DNA from: Cheiracanthium punctorium
Taxonomy: Eukaryota; Arthropoda; Arachnida; Araneae; Cheiracanthiidae
Direction of reading: 5' to 3'
Assembly (NCBI GenBank): GCA_038373885.1
Contig: JAWZYV010012243.1
Location: forward strand, 186,001-250,000
DNA length: 64,000 bases
Below are positions 23,524-33,878 of this stretch, piece by piece. The notes below the pieces were generated by a model, which ran no database searches, was not told where the DNA came from, and saw only the letters and a program-made list of their open reading frames with translations. The position numbers and the translations under genes were made by a program. The first letter of the stretch is position 1; each line of letters starts with the position of its first letter.

Positions 23524-24090
23524 TGGTCAAAGAAAGACGAAAACAATTATTTATAACAATATACCTTTATTTAAGATGTTCAAACGTTACACCGTCAACT
23601 GCAATGCTCATTTGGATCCGCATTGAAATTTCACATTGCACGCGTTGGAGCATAGAGGGTGACACGATGGCACAATTGCCCGTAATGCGTCGTTTAAGGT
23701 CCTGCAATGTTTGTGGAGGGGTCGCATATACCTGCTGTTTCATGTATCCCCACAGAGAAAAGTCCAGTGGAGTCAGATCAGGCGAACGTGGAAGCCGTTC
23801 TTCGAAACCGCCATACCCAGTTATTTGGTTTCCGAATTCCGTGACGAGGTACTGCTTCACTGGAGATGTCTTGTGAGCAGGCGCTCCGTTATGTTGAAAC
23901 AATACATTCCTAAGATTAAGCACCGGCAGGTTCTCCACAAAATCGGGCATTCCGTTCTGCTTCAGTTGTAAATATCGTGCACCTTTCAAGGTACCATCGT
24001 AAAATATTGCACAAATCAATTTGTTACTATAAATTGCACACCAAACGTTAATACCAATCCGCGCTTGATGCTGAAAATCGGTAAAACATT
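23524..24090 (-). pseudogene. Mariner-family transposase, C-terminal half
   Basis: A minus-strand frame of about 175 codons is open from 24090 to 23567. It reads RIGINVWCAIY, then VLFQHNGAPAHKT (second catalytic Asp replaced by His-Asn context), then RSPDLTPLDFSLWGYMKQQV (third catalytic region) and ends with an LKRRITGNC-type segment. The N-terminal DNA-binding domain and the first catalytic Asp are missing, with a stop just upstream of CFTDFQHQ. Its 3' side is cut at 23523 by element H2. In full-length relatives the equivalent motif is QDGAPAH; here Asp is replaced by Asn or His, so it is inactive. Confidence 0.8.
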
Positions 24091-24530
24091 AGGATTTTCC
24101 AGCGCCCAGTAATGGGTATGTTGCCTATTGTATATTCATTGAAACCCACACAGCACAAACATATCCATTGGTTATCTATAAGGAATCAAAATTGGATAAT
24201 GGGTATACCTATTAGAAGTCCAAGATCCTCCAGATAACATAAAATGAGCCTCTATAAGAGATTTGGGGTGTGATCTCTCTAAGGACTAGACAACATCTAT
24301 AATATCCAGGATGTCTGTGGGAGATCTATTCCCAAGTAGCATAGATATTAGTTGGACGGCCAAAATATCTAAGATTTCTGGGGGAAAAAGTGAATTGTGA
24401 CGTCATAACTACGACTTTTTTCACCCACTGAGAATTCTTCCTCCGTTCTGTGAATTTTGGTGCTGCCATCTATTGTCTACTATAATATACAGAAGAACTG
24501 CAAGTTATTTTTAAACTGAAACTTATTTTC
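24091..24530. repeat. Possible diverged relative of the TGGACA-ended elements
   Basis: CCCACACAGCACAAACATATCC at about 24149-24170 resembles the terminus CCCAGACAGCACAAACTTGTCC of the elements at 54-59 kb. It is followed by several TATCC/AGAT words, but no matching right end is identified. The rest is unclassified. Confidence 0.3.
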
Positions 24531-24535
24531 TTCGG

Positions 24536-24610
24536 CTGGTTTGGAACCATGGATCCAAGGGGTGAAAGGCGAGCGTTTTAACCACTAGGCAGACTCGACT
24601 CGGGGTGCGC
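24536..24610 (-). mobile_element. tRNA-derived SINE head
   Basis: The minus strand reads TGCCTAGTGGTTAAAACGC (box A-like) and, about 30 nt later, ATGGTTCCAAACC (box B-like). There is no closing acceptor stem, so this is a SINE or tRNA pseudogene. Confidence 0.5.
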
Positions 24611-24663
24611 AACCTAAAGTTTGAAGTGATTGTTGCTTCAATTTCGGAATGAAAAGACTTTTA

Positions 24664-24850
24664 TCTATCTAAATAAATAAAATTAGAATTTGCCGTGCAC
24701 TATTCGATATCACAAAATTTTGCGTTTTCTATCCGTTTTAAGCATTTGGGACTCCAGTACAACCATAAAAAAAAGTTTGTCTGCACATCACGTAAAACTG
24801 ACTGAAGCGAATGAAATAAAATTGGGTGACATGATAGGTGGTGAACAGGT
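24664..24850 (+). mobile_element. Helitron 5' fragment
   Basis: TCTATCTAAATAAATAAAAT after an A, followed by ~180 bp inverse-complementary to the end of the Helitron at 26501-27809, including ATGATAGGTGGT and CACGTAAAACTGACTGAAGC. No 3' end is found, so it is truncated. Confidence 0.55.
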
Positions 24851-24919
24851 GTGACGTTTCTTACGTATTTGCATACTGCAAAAATTTCGAACATTAAGTG
24901 TAAGTTGTGTTGAGATCAG

Positions 24920-24995
24920 TACAAGGATGCAACTCTCGGGGCTTGAACCAGAGTCCTTTGAATTAGGAATTGCAAGCGATACCACTGTGCTACAT
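24920..24995 (-). mobile_element. tRNA-like sequence (SINE head or tRNA pseudogene)
   Basis: The minus strand reads TGTAGCACAGTGGTATCGC (box A) and TCTGGTTCAAGCCCC (box B) at normal tRNA spacing, with weak TGCAA/TTGCA pairing of the ends. Anticodon-stem pairing is poor, so it is unlikely to be a functional tRNA. Confidence 0.5.
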
Positions 24996-25029
24996 TGCAG
25001 CGTCATGTTCAGCCCGAACGATAATATTT

Positions 25030-25385
25030 TCTCCATCTGTTCACATTTCTTGACGTCACAGTGTAGGAAATCACGAAAATACAAATGCACGTTTTTACCG
25101 TTCTGTTTTTCACATCCATGTGAATGAGGTGACTTTTCGTACTAAATCGATAACGCTCTACAACTTTGCCATTCACTTTTCCCCTTATCTCGAGATACGA
25201 AAGCTACGAAAGCTAACGAAGATACGAAAGCTAACTCAGCAGCTTTTCGCCAGATGGCGCTGTGAGCGGCCTCATTCGCTAGCGCAAATCCAATTTACTA
25301 TACTTAGACACCACGTTTATAAAAATAACAGCAGCCGTTCCGAAATTAAGAGGGTGACAAGGGACTTTAGTGGGCATACTGTACA
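25030..25385 (+). repeat. Dispersed repeat, inverse partner of 21169-21543
   Basis: See the partner region. This copy has an internal duplication of ACGAAAGCTA (25198-25234) and ends near GTGGGCATACTGTACAC. Confidence 0.6.
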
Positions 25386-26500
25386 CACGTATGTGTATAT
25401 GTATACAAATGCATAGTTATACACATACAAACACACCCAGGGTGTCTAAAAACACTGACCTAGACTTTTATTCCTTAAAAATTGATTATACACATCTATT
25501 ACATAAATGTGAAAGTTTGTTTGTTTGTTTGTCCGGGAACTCCCACCCCGTTCGACCGAGTGACTCACTTGCCTCAAATCAGAGGGGAATCAAGACTTTG
25601 CACTAGATGACATAATATGGATGTTTTATAAAACCTGAGAGTAATCATTGAATGAAGCAATCATCACTTTTGGCAACACTTTGAACAGTCCTGATATCAT
25701 ACGCATAGTGACGAGGGGTAAAACCCCAGAGCAGAACTTTGTCTCAAAACTAGATTTTCAGTAATTGCTTGAAAATTCAAAAGAAACTTTCCTTTTTTTG
25801 TTCTTAAATTCAATATACATAGTGGCTAGGTTCACGGCGCCGTGGAAGGAATATTTTCATGGCATGGGCGGAGCGACAAAAAATACGTCGCAGGTCATAT
25901 GGTTTCTCCGCGTTTGGTGTATTTTCGCATGAACTTCAAGCTAGCCGGTGTGTTGCGATGAGCTCTGCGAATGTGTGAGGACTTAAATTTTTCCCGGATC
26001 ACGAGATTTCGCTGTGAAGAATGTATTTTCACGTAGTTAAATTAGTTTATTTAGTGAGTCATTTCGATTTCAAACACTTTAACCTAGCTGTAAACCTAAC
26101 CACTGCATTCAATATATGCCCTCCCCCCCAAAAAAAGTTTCTCACACTACTCCTTTGATGATGTTACACTCCAAAGTACATACTTTTGATTTCACTTAGC
26201 AAAATTTAAGGGTGTTTGAAGAAAAGAAATCTCCCACAGACTTTATGCACAAAGAAAATGAACTAATTGTGTCAGGAACTCAGAAAAATCCAGGATGGTT
26301 CTTCATAAGCTGTACTACACACTTTAATAAATGAAATAACAGTTTACTTTTCAAACATTCTGAAGGTTTCATACTACCAGAAAAAATATTTCAACATGGA
26401 GTTGCATAGCACAAATTTTCAAAGTAACACATCCTACGAAATATTTTATTTTAAAGATTTTTTTTTTAAAGTTTCGTACCTGATACAGAGTTATCATTTA
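25386..26500. other. Unclassified sequence with a Helitron-5'-like word
   Basis: ATTACATAAATGTGAAAGTT followed by GTTT repeats (25499-25530) resembles the start of the Helitron at 7758, but no TC start or CTAG end could be paired. The rest shows no coding exon. An open frame near 26396 has no domain and overlaps the Helitron boundary. Confidence 0.35.
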
Positions 26501-27809
26501 CTAGCTGAAATACCCGTCGTTGACAGGTTAGTACTGAATGCAAATTTCCAAAAAGCAGGAACTTTTGTCAGCATTGTAGGAGTACACAGAATGGATGTAG
26601 TATGTTGCCGAAGTAAAGAAAGTGAAGTTATAATTTTTATGTATTGTTAAAAGTTACAGGTTAGAGAGTAACTAAGTAATATCATTTCATTCGTTTTAGT
26701 CGTAATTATGGGATGCGCGAACGAATATTTACGCATAATGAAATAATTTTCGCAAAATCTCAAAATCTAATCAACATTTTTGAAATATTTGAAGCCTATA
26801 ATTTAAGTTGAGTGACAACCTATCCTGTCACCCAATTTCGTTTCATTCCCTGTAGTCTTTATTTCGTGATGCTGGAACAAAATTTCAGCATTTTAAAACG
26901 ATTTTCGCAAAATCTCAAAAGTAATCAAAATATTTTAAAATTTCAACGCCTTTAAATTAAGATTAGCAACTACCTATCATATCACTAAATTTCGTATCAT
27001 TCGTATTAGTCGTTAGTACGTGATGTTTGAAGAAATATAAACGTATTTTGAGAGAATTTTCACAATATCTCAAAATCTAATAAAAATGTTTAAAAAATTG
27101 GACACCTGTAAATTATGTTGAGCAACCGTATATCGTGTGAACAAATTTCATATCATTCGCTTTAGCCGTTATTACGTAATACGGGAACAAAGATTCACTC
27201 AGTTTTAAACGATTTTCACAAAATCTCGAAATCTGATGGATTTTTTTTTAATTAGATGCTTATAGTTTAAGGTGAGTTACCACCTATCATTTCACCAAAT
27301 ATCATTTTTTCACCTTTGCAGTTATTACGTGATGTGCGAACACAAATTTACGCAGTTTGAAATGATTTTCGCAAAATTTCAAAATCTAATCAAGATTTTT
27401 TTAAAGTTCGACGCCTATGTTTTAAGTTGAATGACCACCTATCATGTCACTCAATTTCATATCATTCGCTTCAGTCGTTTTTACGTGATGCTTGAACACA
27501 GATTTACGCAGTTTGAAAGGATTTTCGCAAAATCGCAAAATCCAATCCAGATTTTTTAAAAATTCGACGCCTATGTTTTAAGTTGTGTGACCACCTATCA
27601 TGACACCCAATTTCATATCATTCGCTTCAGTCGTTTTTACGTGATGCTTAAACATAAAAAGCGTCACGGACAGAACGACAGAATGACAGACAGACAAACT
27701 TTTTTTTTAGGGTCGCATCGGATTCCCGGGTGCTTGAAACGGATAGAAATCGCAAAATTTTTGAATTCCAAGAAATGTAAAGACAAAAGTCTAATTTTAT
27801 TTATATAGA
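26501..27809 (-). mobile_element. Non-autonomous Helitron with an internal tandem array
   Basis: On the minus strand it begins TCTATATAAATAAAATTAG after an A and ends GACGGGTATTTCAGCTAG before a T, the correct Helitron ends and insertion site. Inside are about six ~155-bp units. The length is 1309 bp, with no Rep or helicase. Confidence 0.72.
26690..27660. repeat. ~155-bp tandem repeat, about six units
   Basis: Each unit carries TTCATATCATTCGCTT.AGTCG, TTACGTGATG, TTTACGCAGTTTGAAA, TTTTCGCAAAATC and CACCTATCATGTCAC. Units near 27420-27640 are the most alike and the outer ones more diverged. Confidence 0.75.
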
Positions 27810-27854
27810 TTACTGTGTATAATACAGCTTGTAAAGAGGTATTATAAAAATTCT

Positions 27855-27935
27855 GCCCTCAGCATCGCTCAGTGGTTATGTCACTGAAAATGGAAGACGG
27901 CCGAAGTGTGAAGGTCCCGGATTCAGGTCCCATCG
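27855..27935 (+). mobile_element. tRNA-derived SINE head
   Basis: CATCGCTCAGTGGTTATGTC (box A-like) and CGGATTCAGGTCCC (box B-like) at tRNA spacing, followed by an unrelated tail with an inverted TTTTGGTAGG / CCTACCAAAA pair (27965-28035). Confidence 0.5.
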
Positions 27936-28035
27936 CGCGGCTGTCGATCGAGCGGTCTAGAGTTTTGGTAGGTTTTCTCCAGATGTAACGCGAATAAAAC
28001 GTTAGAACACCTTAGAAAGTCCTCCTACCAAAATA

Positions 28036-28494
28036 CCCCTCATCCTTGGCAGATCACCCTAGCGTAGCATTGCCATAATCACACAAACATCTAAAAATTA
28101 TGAAGGGTTTGGCATAATTAGCTGTTTGTATTTATGTACTGAAATCACATGATTTTCATGAAATACATCCGTAAGAAAAATACTCATTTATGAAGTTAGC
28201 CCATATCTCTTTATTCTTTTACATGATTCATCGACTATTTACTAAACTTTTAAAAATGTCTTTTGTTGTTTTGTTCAGAAATTTTAACTCAAAACAATAA
28301 GCTTTAACAACTTCCTAGATTAGGGTCTTGCCCTTCCAGCAATGCTGAACTGTATGGAGCTTTGCCAGGAAAGTACATACCATAAAACTTAAGAGGTTTA
28401 CTTTCTCCAATGCGACAATTTTTTCTTTTTTCCTGGGGCGGGTAGTGGTAGATATCAAAATTGCTTGCTAAAGCGAGCAACCATCCAATGAGAT
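28036..28494. other. Unclassified AT-rich sequence
   Basis: No gene or repeat is supported. A weak GCTTGCTAAAGCGAGC foldback lies near 28464. Confidence 0.35.
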
Positions 28495-28499
28495 TTAAG

Positions 28500-28717
28500 G
28501 GCCCGTTTACATGCACACAAATGCGGAGTAAATGCCGGAACTTTCGCTGCTTTCTACCCCACTTTCCCTACATAGGGAAAAAATGCGGGGTAGAAAGATT
28601 CCTAGTCGACAGTAGGGTTAATGCAGAGATGACCTCGCTTTCCCCTTGATGCATTGCGAGTTTTCCCCTATACTCTGCTTTTACCCGAGACTTTTCAATT
28701 TCCCATGTAAACGGGCC
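28500..28717. mobile_element. MITE with GGCCCGTTTACATG inverted ends
   Basis: The 218-bp element has terminal repeats GGCCCGTTTACATG and CATGTAAACGGGCC, flanked by TTAAG on both sides (28495-28499, 28718-28722). The target duplication could be TTAA, TTAAG or TAA, so the superfamily is open (Kolobok-, piggyBac- or Harbinger-like). The interior has its own inverted CTACCCC / GGGGTAG pair. Confidence 0.75.
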
Positions 28718-28722
28718 TTAAG

Positions 28723-29031
28723 ACACAAAACAGTTACTGTGACATTATCGCTTTATGATTGCACGAATCACCAGTCATTTTGTGACTTGATAGCAGCATC
28801 ATTAGATGACTGGTCACAAATGAAGCCTCGCTGTATATAATCACAGATCATTTATTTACCAGTGACAGTGTGTGTTTTTAGGGTTGTTATGTTTTTTTTT
28901 TTTTTTTTTATAAAGACAGCAACATTACATTAGCCACTAAGCGCACAAGCAACTAAAACTGTTTCATCTTTTTATTTACAAATACATACAATACATTATA
29001 TTTATAAATTTGATTTAATGAATCCTCATAC
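28723..29031. other. Non-coding, contains a poly(T) tract and possible poly(A) signal
   Basis: Poly(T) lies at about 28891-28910. On the minus strand AATAAA at about 28971-28976 lies 56-61 nt downstream of the stop of the candidate exon at 29032-29172. Imperfect inverted CAGTCATTTTGTGAC / GACTGGTCACAAATG words lie near 28775-28820. Confidence 0.35.
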
Positions 29032-29172
29032 TCACTCAGAGGGATCATAGTTCTCATCTCTCTTCGGCACTTTCTTATATGGATTGATTTCTTTTTCTCT
29101 GGCAGCTTGTACAACTGAGCACATGACTCTGGATTCTATTTTACAAGCGGAAAAAGTACAAGTACAATGCCG
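29032..29172 (-). CDS. Possible terminal exon of an unknown minus-strand gene
   Basis: A minus-strand frame of 46 codons follows a possible acceptor TTTGAAACAG and ends with TGA at 29032-29034. It reads CSVVQAAREKEINPYKK, VPKRDENYDPSE at its C-terminus, which is protein-like rather than low complexity. AATAAA follows at 28971-28976. No upstream exon or domain was recognised. It could equally be a transposon fragment or chance, so confidence is low. Confidence 0.25.
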   Translation of the reverse strand, partial: RHCTCTFSACKIESRVMCSVVQAAREKEINPYKKVPKRDENYDPSE

Positions 29173-30485
29173 CTGTTTCAAATGTACAGAAAATTGTACA
29201 AGTACTCATTAGGCATAAAAAACAAACTGCATTCATCACATCCTTGGAGAAAAAATTGTCACAATGCTAAAGAAGGAAAATAGGATTATAAACATATCAT
29301 CACTTATAATTTATAAATTCACAGTGCAAAATAACATCAATGTGCAGTATGCAAAACTCAAACTCGACTTCAGTCCTCAAGAAGCCATACAATACGAGAC
29401 TCATATACGACATCAGGTCTCCCAAGCCACCACAAAATAGCTTATTGCTTACACTAGCAACTGATTCATGCTTGGCAAATTGTCCCTCTTACCGAATAAC
29501 TCCCAGCAGTAAATGACAATGACTTCAATAATACTGTATAATTATACAAGAAAATAAAGTTTACATAACACATAAATAACCTGTTAACCATATAAAGGGA
29601 AAGAAATTCTATTGTAAGTTGTTATTTAAGACTTACCCAATAGGAGCAGAAAACAAAAGCACGAAGGACAGCGTGACACTTTGGGCATACTTTTACACTT
29701 TATTGAAATTACTAAGAAAACAAAATGGAATTAATACTTCAAAAGAATTACACAGTTTTTAAAATAATAGCCAGTTTAACAAAGATGAAAACTTCTAAGT
29801 CTTAAAAAATATAGAATTTTAATTTTCTGTTCATTAAAAAATCTAGTACATTAAGTGAAAACTGAACATGTAAATTAACTCATAAAATAATGTAAACAAA
29901 GCAATTCAAACTCTTATAAAACAGCAATATGAAAATAAATTTAAGTAAGTAAAAATTGCCCTAGTAGCGATGACCCTTCGTTCGATGAGAGACCGGTGAG
30001 TTTAATCCGAGGAGAAGGAGCAATGGCCGATTACGGTTTTTCATCCAAAAAAAGGGACATTTCATCGGCAACTGGTACAAAATGTCCGCTCGGGGAGGGC
30101 ATAAAGCCGATCATCGTTTCCCGATGACTCCGATGAAAAAACGAAAAGAAACCGATAAACTGTTAAAAATATATTTGTTAATAAAAAATAAACGGCTGGC
30201 AGCGAAATTTTCAAAAAATGTCCGTTCTGGGACTATATTCCGTATACGGTACATTGTTTACATATCGATGTTTTTGTTTACAAATCCTTGGCGAACACTC
30301 TGACGTTAGAGTGAGCGATGCACCGCCAAAGTGAAGTTACCTGCCGGGGGTATTTGTGACTGGCAACCATAAAGAATACGTATTTCGTCAGGTCTGGGAA
30401 TATGAAATTGTTTCTATTATTGATGGAAGGGAACGAAATGTGTTATGTTAATATATGAAACGAATTTATGCGTGTTTGTTAGAAA
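29173..30485. other. Non-coding AT-rich sequence
   Basis: No domain is found. A plus-strand frame at 30082-30303 is basic and unrecognised and is treated as chance. A CGATGA-rich patch (29965-30135) has imperfect repeats of TCATCGG/CCGATGA. Confidence 0.35.
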
Positions 30486-30487
30486 TA

Positions 30488-30514
30488 CACTCATGTCCAT
30501 AAATTAAGGATAAT
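30488..30514. repeat. Left terminal inverted repeat of the Tc1-like transposon
   Basis: CACTCATGTCCATAAATT.. to ..GGATAAT, identical in reverse complement to 31966-31992. A TA duplication lies outside. Confidence 0.95.
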
Positions 30515-30713
30515 GAAGTTCAGGCAAAGAAAGAGAAAGAAGCAAAACAAATTTGACTTATTTGTAAAGTCTATTTATTAAACAAAAAGTAAAGAGCAAA
30601 AAAGATGCTATATGTTTGACATAATTAATAAAAATTGCAAGTTTTACTCCCTTGACCAAATTTCAAAAACGAACCTATTTACAAAAAACAGTATAACATG
30701 GTTAGTAGGATGG

Positions 30714-31742
30714 TTAATACGGAGTATGTCTCCCGGACGATGCAATACAGGCCTGACAACGCCTAGGCATGCTGAGTATCAAATGATCAATCTGATCTTG
30801 GGGAATATTACACCACTCATCAAGCAATGCACTCCGAAGTTCCGGTAGACATGTGGGAAGGGGTTGACGGGCTGCAATTCGTCGGCCAAGCATATCCCAC
30901 ACATGCTCTATTGGATTCAAGTCCGGTGAGTATGCTGGCCAATGCATACGGGTGATATCCTCCGATTGAAGGCATTCGTCTACAATGTTTGCACGGTGAG
31001 GATGGGCGTTGTCATCCATAAACACAAATTCAGCACCCATGGCGCCCCGAAACAAACGTACATGTTGTTCCAGAATGACATACCGATAGATGTGGCCTGT
31101 CATCGTTACACTCTGAACATGCAGGTCAGTTCTGGAACCAAGAATAATTCCTCCCCAAACGAGCCATCCTGCACCACCGTAACGGTGTCTTTCAATGGTG
31201 TTCTCTTGGTGGTAACGGGTACCTGGCGCTCTCCAGATGAATGTCCGGCGAGAATCAGACTCCAAACTAAACCTGGACTCGTCGGAAAATATCACACAAG
31301 ACCACTGTTGCGGTGTCCACAATGCATGCTCTCTACTCCAGGTTAATCGCAGGCGACAGTGAGTTGCGGTAAGTGGAACACATCTGACAGGCCTACGAGC
31401 ATATAGACCAATGTGCCCTAAGCGTCTGTACACGGTCTGCCTTGAAACTGCCGTACCGGTAGCTGAAGAGAACTGACGAGACAGGTCTGATGCTGTACTC
31501 CGTCTGTTTCTTTTGGCAGTAACTGCCAAATAGTGGTCCTCATTCGGCGTTGTAACTCGGGGGCGACCTGTGCTGTAACGTCTACTCACATTACCATCAT
31601 CTTGGAATCGTTGCCAAAGCCTGGAGATGACACTCTGGGCGATTCCAAGTTCCTCGGATACTTCCAGCTGGGTACGTCCACTTTCCAGTCGTCCGATAAT
31701 TCTGCCACGTAAAACATCATCCAAATGCCTCCTTTGTGCCAT
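30714..31742 (-). CDS. Tc1-like transposase, 342 aa, intact
   Basis: It catalyses cut-and-paste transposition at TA sites in the nucleus. The start is the ATG at 31742 (MAQRRHLDDVLRGRIIGRLE), because the upstream in-frame extension to 31916 lacks domain similarity and runs toward the terminal repeat. The N-terminal paired-type helix-turn-helix (residues ~1-115) includes QLEVSEELGIAQSVISRLW and the GRPR motif. The DDE domain shows VIFSDESRF (first Asp), FMDDNAHPHRA (second Asp) and SPDLNPIEHVWD (Glu). There are 34 residues between the last two, giving DD34E. The length matches the family's usual ~340 residues. No stop or frameshift is present. It sits centrally between perfect inverted repeats, so it may be functional. 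Confidence 0.95.
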   Translation of the reverse strand: MAQRRHLDDVLRGRIIGRLESGRTQLEVSEELGIAQSVISRLWQRFQDDGNVSRRYSTGRPRVTTPNEDHYLAVTAKRNRRSTASDLSRQFSSATGTAVSRQTVYRRLGHIGLYARRPVRCVPLTATHCRLRLTWSREHALWTPQQWSCVIFSDESRFSLESDSRRTFIWRAPGTRYHQENTIERHRYGGAGWLVWGGIILGSRTDLHVQSVTMTGHIYRYVILEQHVRLFRGAMGAEFVFMDDNAHPHRANIVDECLQSEDITRMHWPAYSPDLNPIEHVWDMLGRRIAARQPLPTCLPELRSALLDEWCNIPQDQIDHLILSMPRRCQACIASSGRHTPY

Positions 31743-31965
31743 AACTATGCGGTTTTTACACTGAAAGGCTTTCACAGCGCTTGTGAACAATTTTACTTCT
31801 TTGCCACCATTCCTTATATACCCCTCTCTTACACTCTCGTCATTGTGACGTACCATCCACGCCATCTGGTGGTTTCCTGTAATTTGGATATTCTTCTTCA
31901 AGATGTGTGTGATCATTCCACAGGCGAAATTTTTATTTTAGAGATCAATTTCTGTGTGATTCTGA

Positions 31966-31992
31966 ATTATCCTTAATTTATGGACATGAGTG
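31966..31992. repeat. Right terminal inverted repeat of the Tc1-like transposon
   Basis: ATTATCC.. to ..GGACATGAGTG, the exact complement of the left repeat, followed by TA. Confidence 0.95.
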
Positions 31993-31994
31993 TA

Positions 31995-32236
31995 TAGTGT
32001 TAATATAACAGCTAAATAAAAGAAAGCATGCTGGTGTTACGTTATAAGCCGGTGGGTGTTGGGGACATTTCTGAGCGGTTATTTAAAAAAATATAAAGGT
32101 AAGTGCTCTTTTTTAACGAATCTTTGCAATGTTTAAGGTTTTTAATGTGAATTTTAAATTGATATTTGATGTGTTTATGTTTTCGTAAGTGCTATTTACG
32201 TGCTAGTCTAATCATACTGACTTTATAAGAGGTGTA
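31995..32236. other. Spacer before the 75-bp array
   Basis: Non-coding; nothing recognised. Confidence 0.35.
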
Positions 32237-32612
32237 GAACTAGGTTGTTTAATACACCGATGTTTTTTTGAGTTGAAAACGGGCCAGTGTTTGCCCAGTT
32301 TACATTAGCTGTACAACTAGGTTGCTGAATCCACTGAGGTTTTTTTAATTAAAAACGGTCCACTGGTTGCATAGTTTACATAGCTGTACATCTAGGTTGC
32401 TGAATCCACTGAGGTTTTTTTAGTTAAAAACGGTCCACTGGTTGCATAGTTTACATAGCTGTACAACTTGGTTGCTGAATCCACTGAGGTTTTTTTAGTT
32501 AAAAACGATCCACTGGTTGCATAGTTTACATAACTGTACAACTAGGTTGCTTAATCCACTGTATTTTTTTTAGTTAAAAACGGTCCACTGTTTGCTCATT
32601 TTAAATTGCCTG
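32237..32612 (+). repeat. 75-bp tandem repeat, five units
   Basis: The unit runs AACTAGGTTGCTGAATCCAC, TTTTTTTAGTTAAAAACGG, TCCACTGGTTGCATAG, TTTACATAGCTGTAC. The three middle units are nearly identical; the first and last are diverged, as in a typical minisatellite. Confidence 0.9.
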
Positions 32613-32894
32613 TTACTGAATTTGCAGACGCTCTTTTGGTTAAATATGGACGTTGTATTTTGTTTTAATGTTTTTGTAAGTGGAATATATGTGCAATTTT
32701 AATGTGTTAAAATACTTTGCTGATCGTGCAAAATGGTTGGCGACAGTCGCTGGAACTTGGCGGTTGCCAAACTCCAGCGGCTGTCGCCGTGTTTACATGG
32801 GGTGCGCACCGGCTTGTATGATTTTACCCCGTTCTGTTTATTATGTTTTCGTTTTTTGGATGCCAACTTTCTGTTTTTCTGAAAAAAAAACTAT

Positions 32895-32960
32895 CCCTCC
32901 ACCGGGCCCGAACCCCGAGCGTACGGAGTTACAGACTAGTGCTATACCACAAGGCCACCC
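32895..32960 (-). mobile_element. tRNA-like sequence (SINE head or pseudogene)
   Basis: The minus strand has GGCCTTGTGGTATAGC (box A) and CGGGGTTCGGGCCC (box B) at tRNA spacing. The expected acceptor complement is missing. Confidence 0.5.
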
Positions 32961-32965
32961 AGACT

Positions 32966-33878
32966 TATCATGCATCAGCCAAAGATGGAAGTACCAGTTA
33001 TTTTAGTCTCAGATTGGGACTCTGGGTGGTATTTTGACAAAGTGTTGTTCAGGTATTATTAATAATAGCCAAATTATTCGATTGTTAGGAAATTAATTTC
33101 ACTTTTTACCAATGTATATAAGTAGCAACAACATTCAAAATTAATAATTAAAAAACAATATTGCAAATTGTATACGAATTAAGGGCCGTAGCGCTGGGGG
33201 CGCTATGGACGGCTCAGCCCCCCCCTGGAAAAACCTAAGCCCCCCCCCTAGAGCAATTAACAGCCACCAGGAATACTTTTTTTAAAAAATAAAATTTTAC
33301 TGTATCTATGCTTATATATAAAAATCAGGCTAGGTCGGCTGGACTCGCTACGCTCGCTTTCCGTGTGATGCATTCGGCCCCTAATAAGGCGTATTCGTAA
33401 AAAAAGCATAATTTCAAAAGAAAAAACTTAAGATTGGATCAGATAGAATGTTACCGAGCTACACATCGCTTGGTTATGCATGTTCTCTGGAACATAAAAA
33501 TTTAAACTTCTCACAATTTTTAATTATGTAAAAGCTTTGGAAATCCTTGCGTATTTGCCACCCATGGCAATTTTTCATAATTTGGCGACTTACGTACATG
33601 TATAGTTAATAATTAGTTCGAAGAATGCAGTGCTTTATATGTTTTCCTTGATAAAAACTACGGAACAGCTAGAATAACTTGCCACCCATGGCGACTTTTC
33701 ATTATTTGGCGATTTACGCAAACTCATAACCAATAATTACTGCCCATGTAAGGTTTCCGGTAAATCGTTATCCATGTATTCATATACATAATTCTTTGCA
33801 GATTGGCGTATTTAGCAGCACGAAATATACCATCTCGCCGCGCTGACAAATATCCAATCTGTACTGTAACTGCTATAA
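32966..33878. other. Non-coding with C-rich and GGCGA-type words
   Basis: A C-rich block (33215-33250) resembles degraded hAT-type ends. TTGCCACCCATGG and TTTGGCGACTTACG / TTTGGCGATTTACG occur twice (33555-33720), making a ~130-bp imperfect tandem that echoes the GGCGA palindromes seen elsewhere. No gene is seen. Confidence 0.4.

Larger units (their letters stand above)
30488..31992 (-). mobile_element. Tc1-like transposon, apparently complete
   Basis: The 1505-bp element has perfect 27-bp terminal inverted repeats (30488-30514 and 31966-31992, starting CACTCATGTCCATAAATT), flanked by TA at 30486-30487 and 31993-31994. It encodes one intact transposase on the minus strand. Perfect ends and an unbroken frame suggest recent activity. 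Confidence 0.93.

Noticed and set aside
23523..23971. Plus-strand frames opposite the mariner remnant
   Set aside because: They are antisense shadows of the minus-strand transposase, which has the recognisable SPDLTPLDF motif.
24920..24995. Functional tRNA gene
   Set aside because: Box A and box B are present, but the acceptor and anticodon stems do not pair well; a SINE head or pseudogene is likelier. The same applies to 32895-32960, 27855-27935 and 24536-24610.
26396..26650. 84-residue frame
   Set aside because: It crosses the CTAG boundary of the minus-strand Helitron at 26501, so it joins two unrelated sequences.
30082..30303. 73-residue basic frame
   Set aside because: No domain, no splice-framed neighbours and AT-biased composition; considered chance.
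31743..31916. 58-residue N-terminal extension of the Tc1-like transposase
   Set aside because: No similarity to the family; the helix-turn-helix begins right after the ATG at 31742, and the extension runs into the region next to the terminal repeat.
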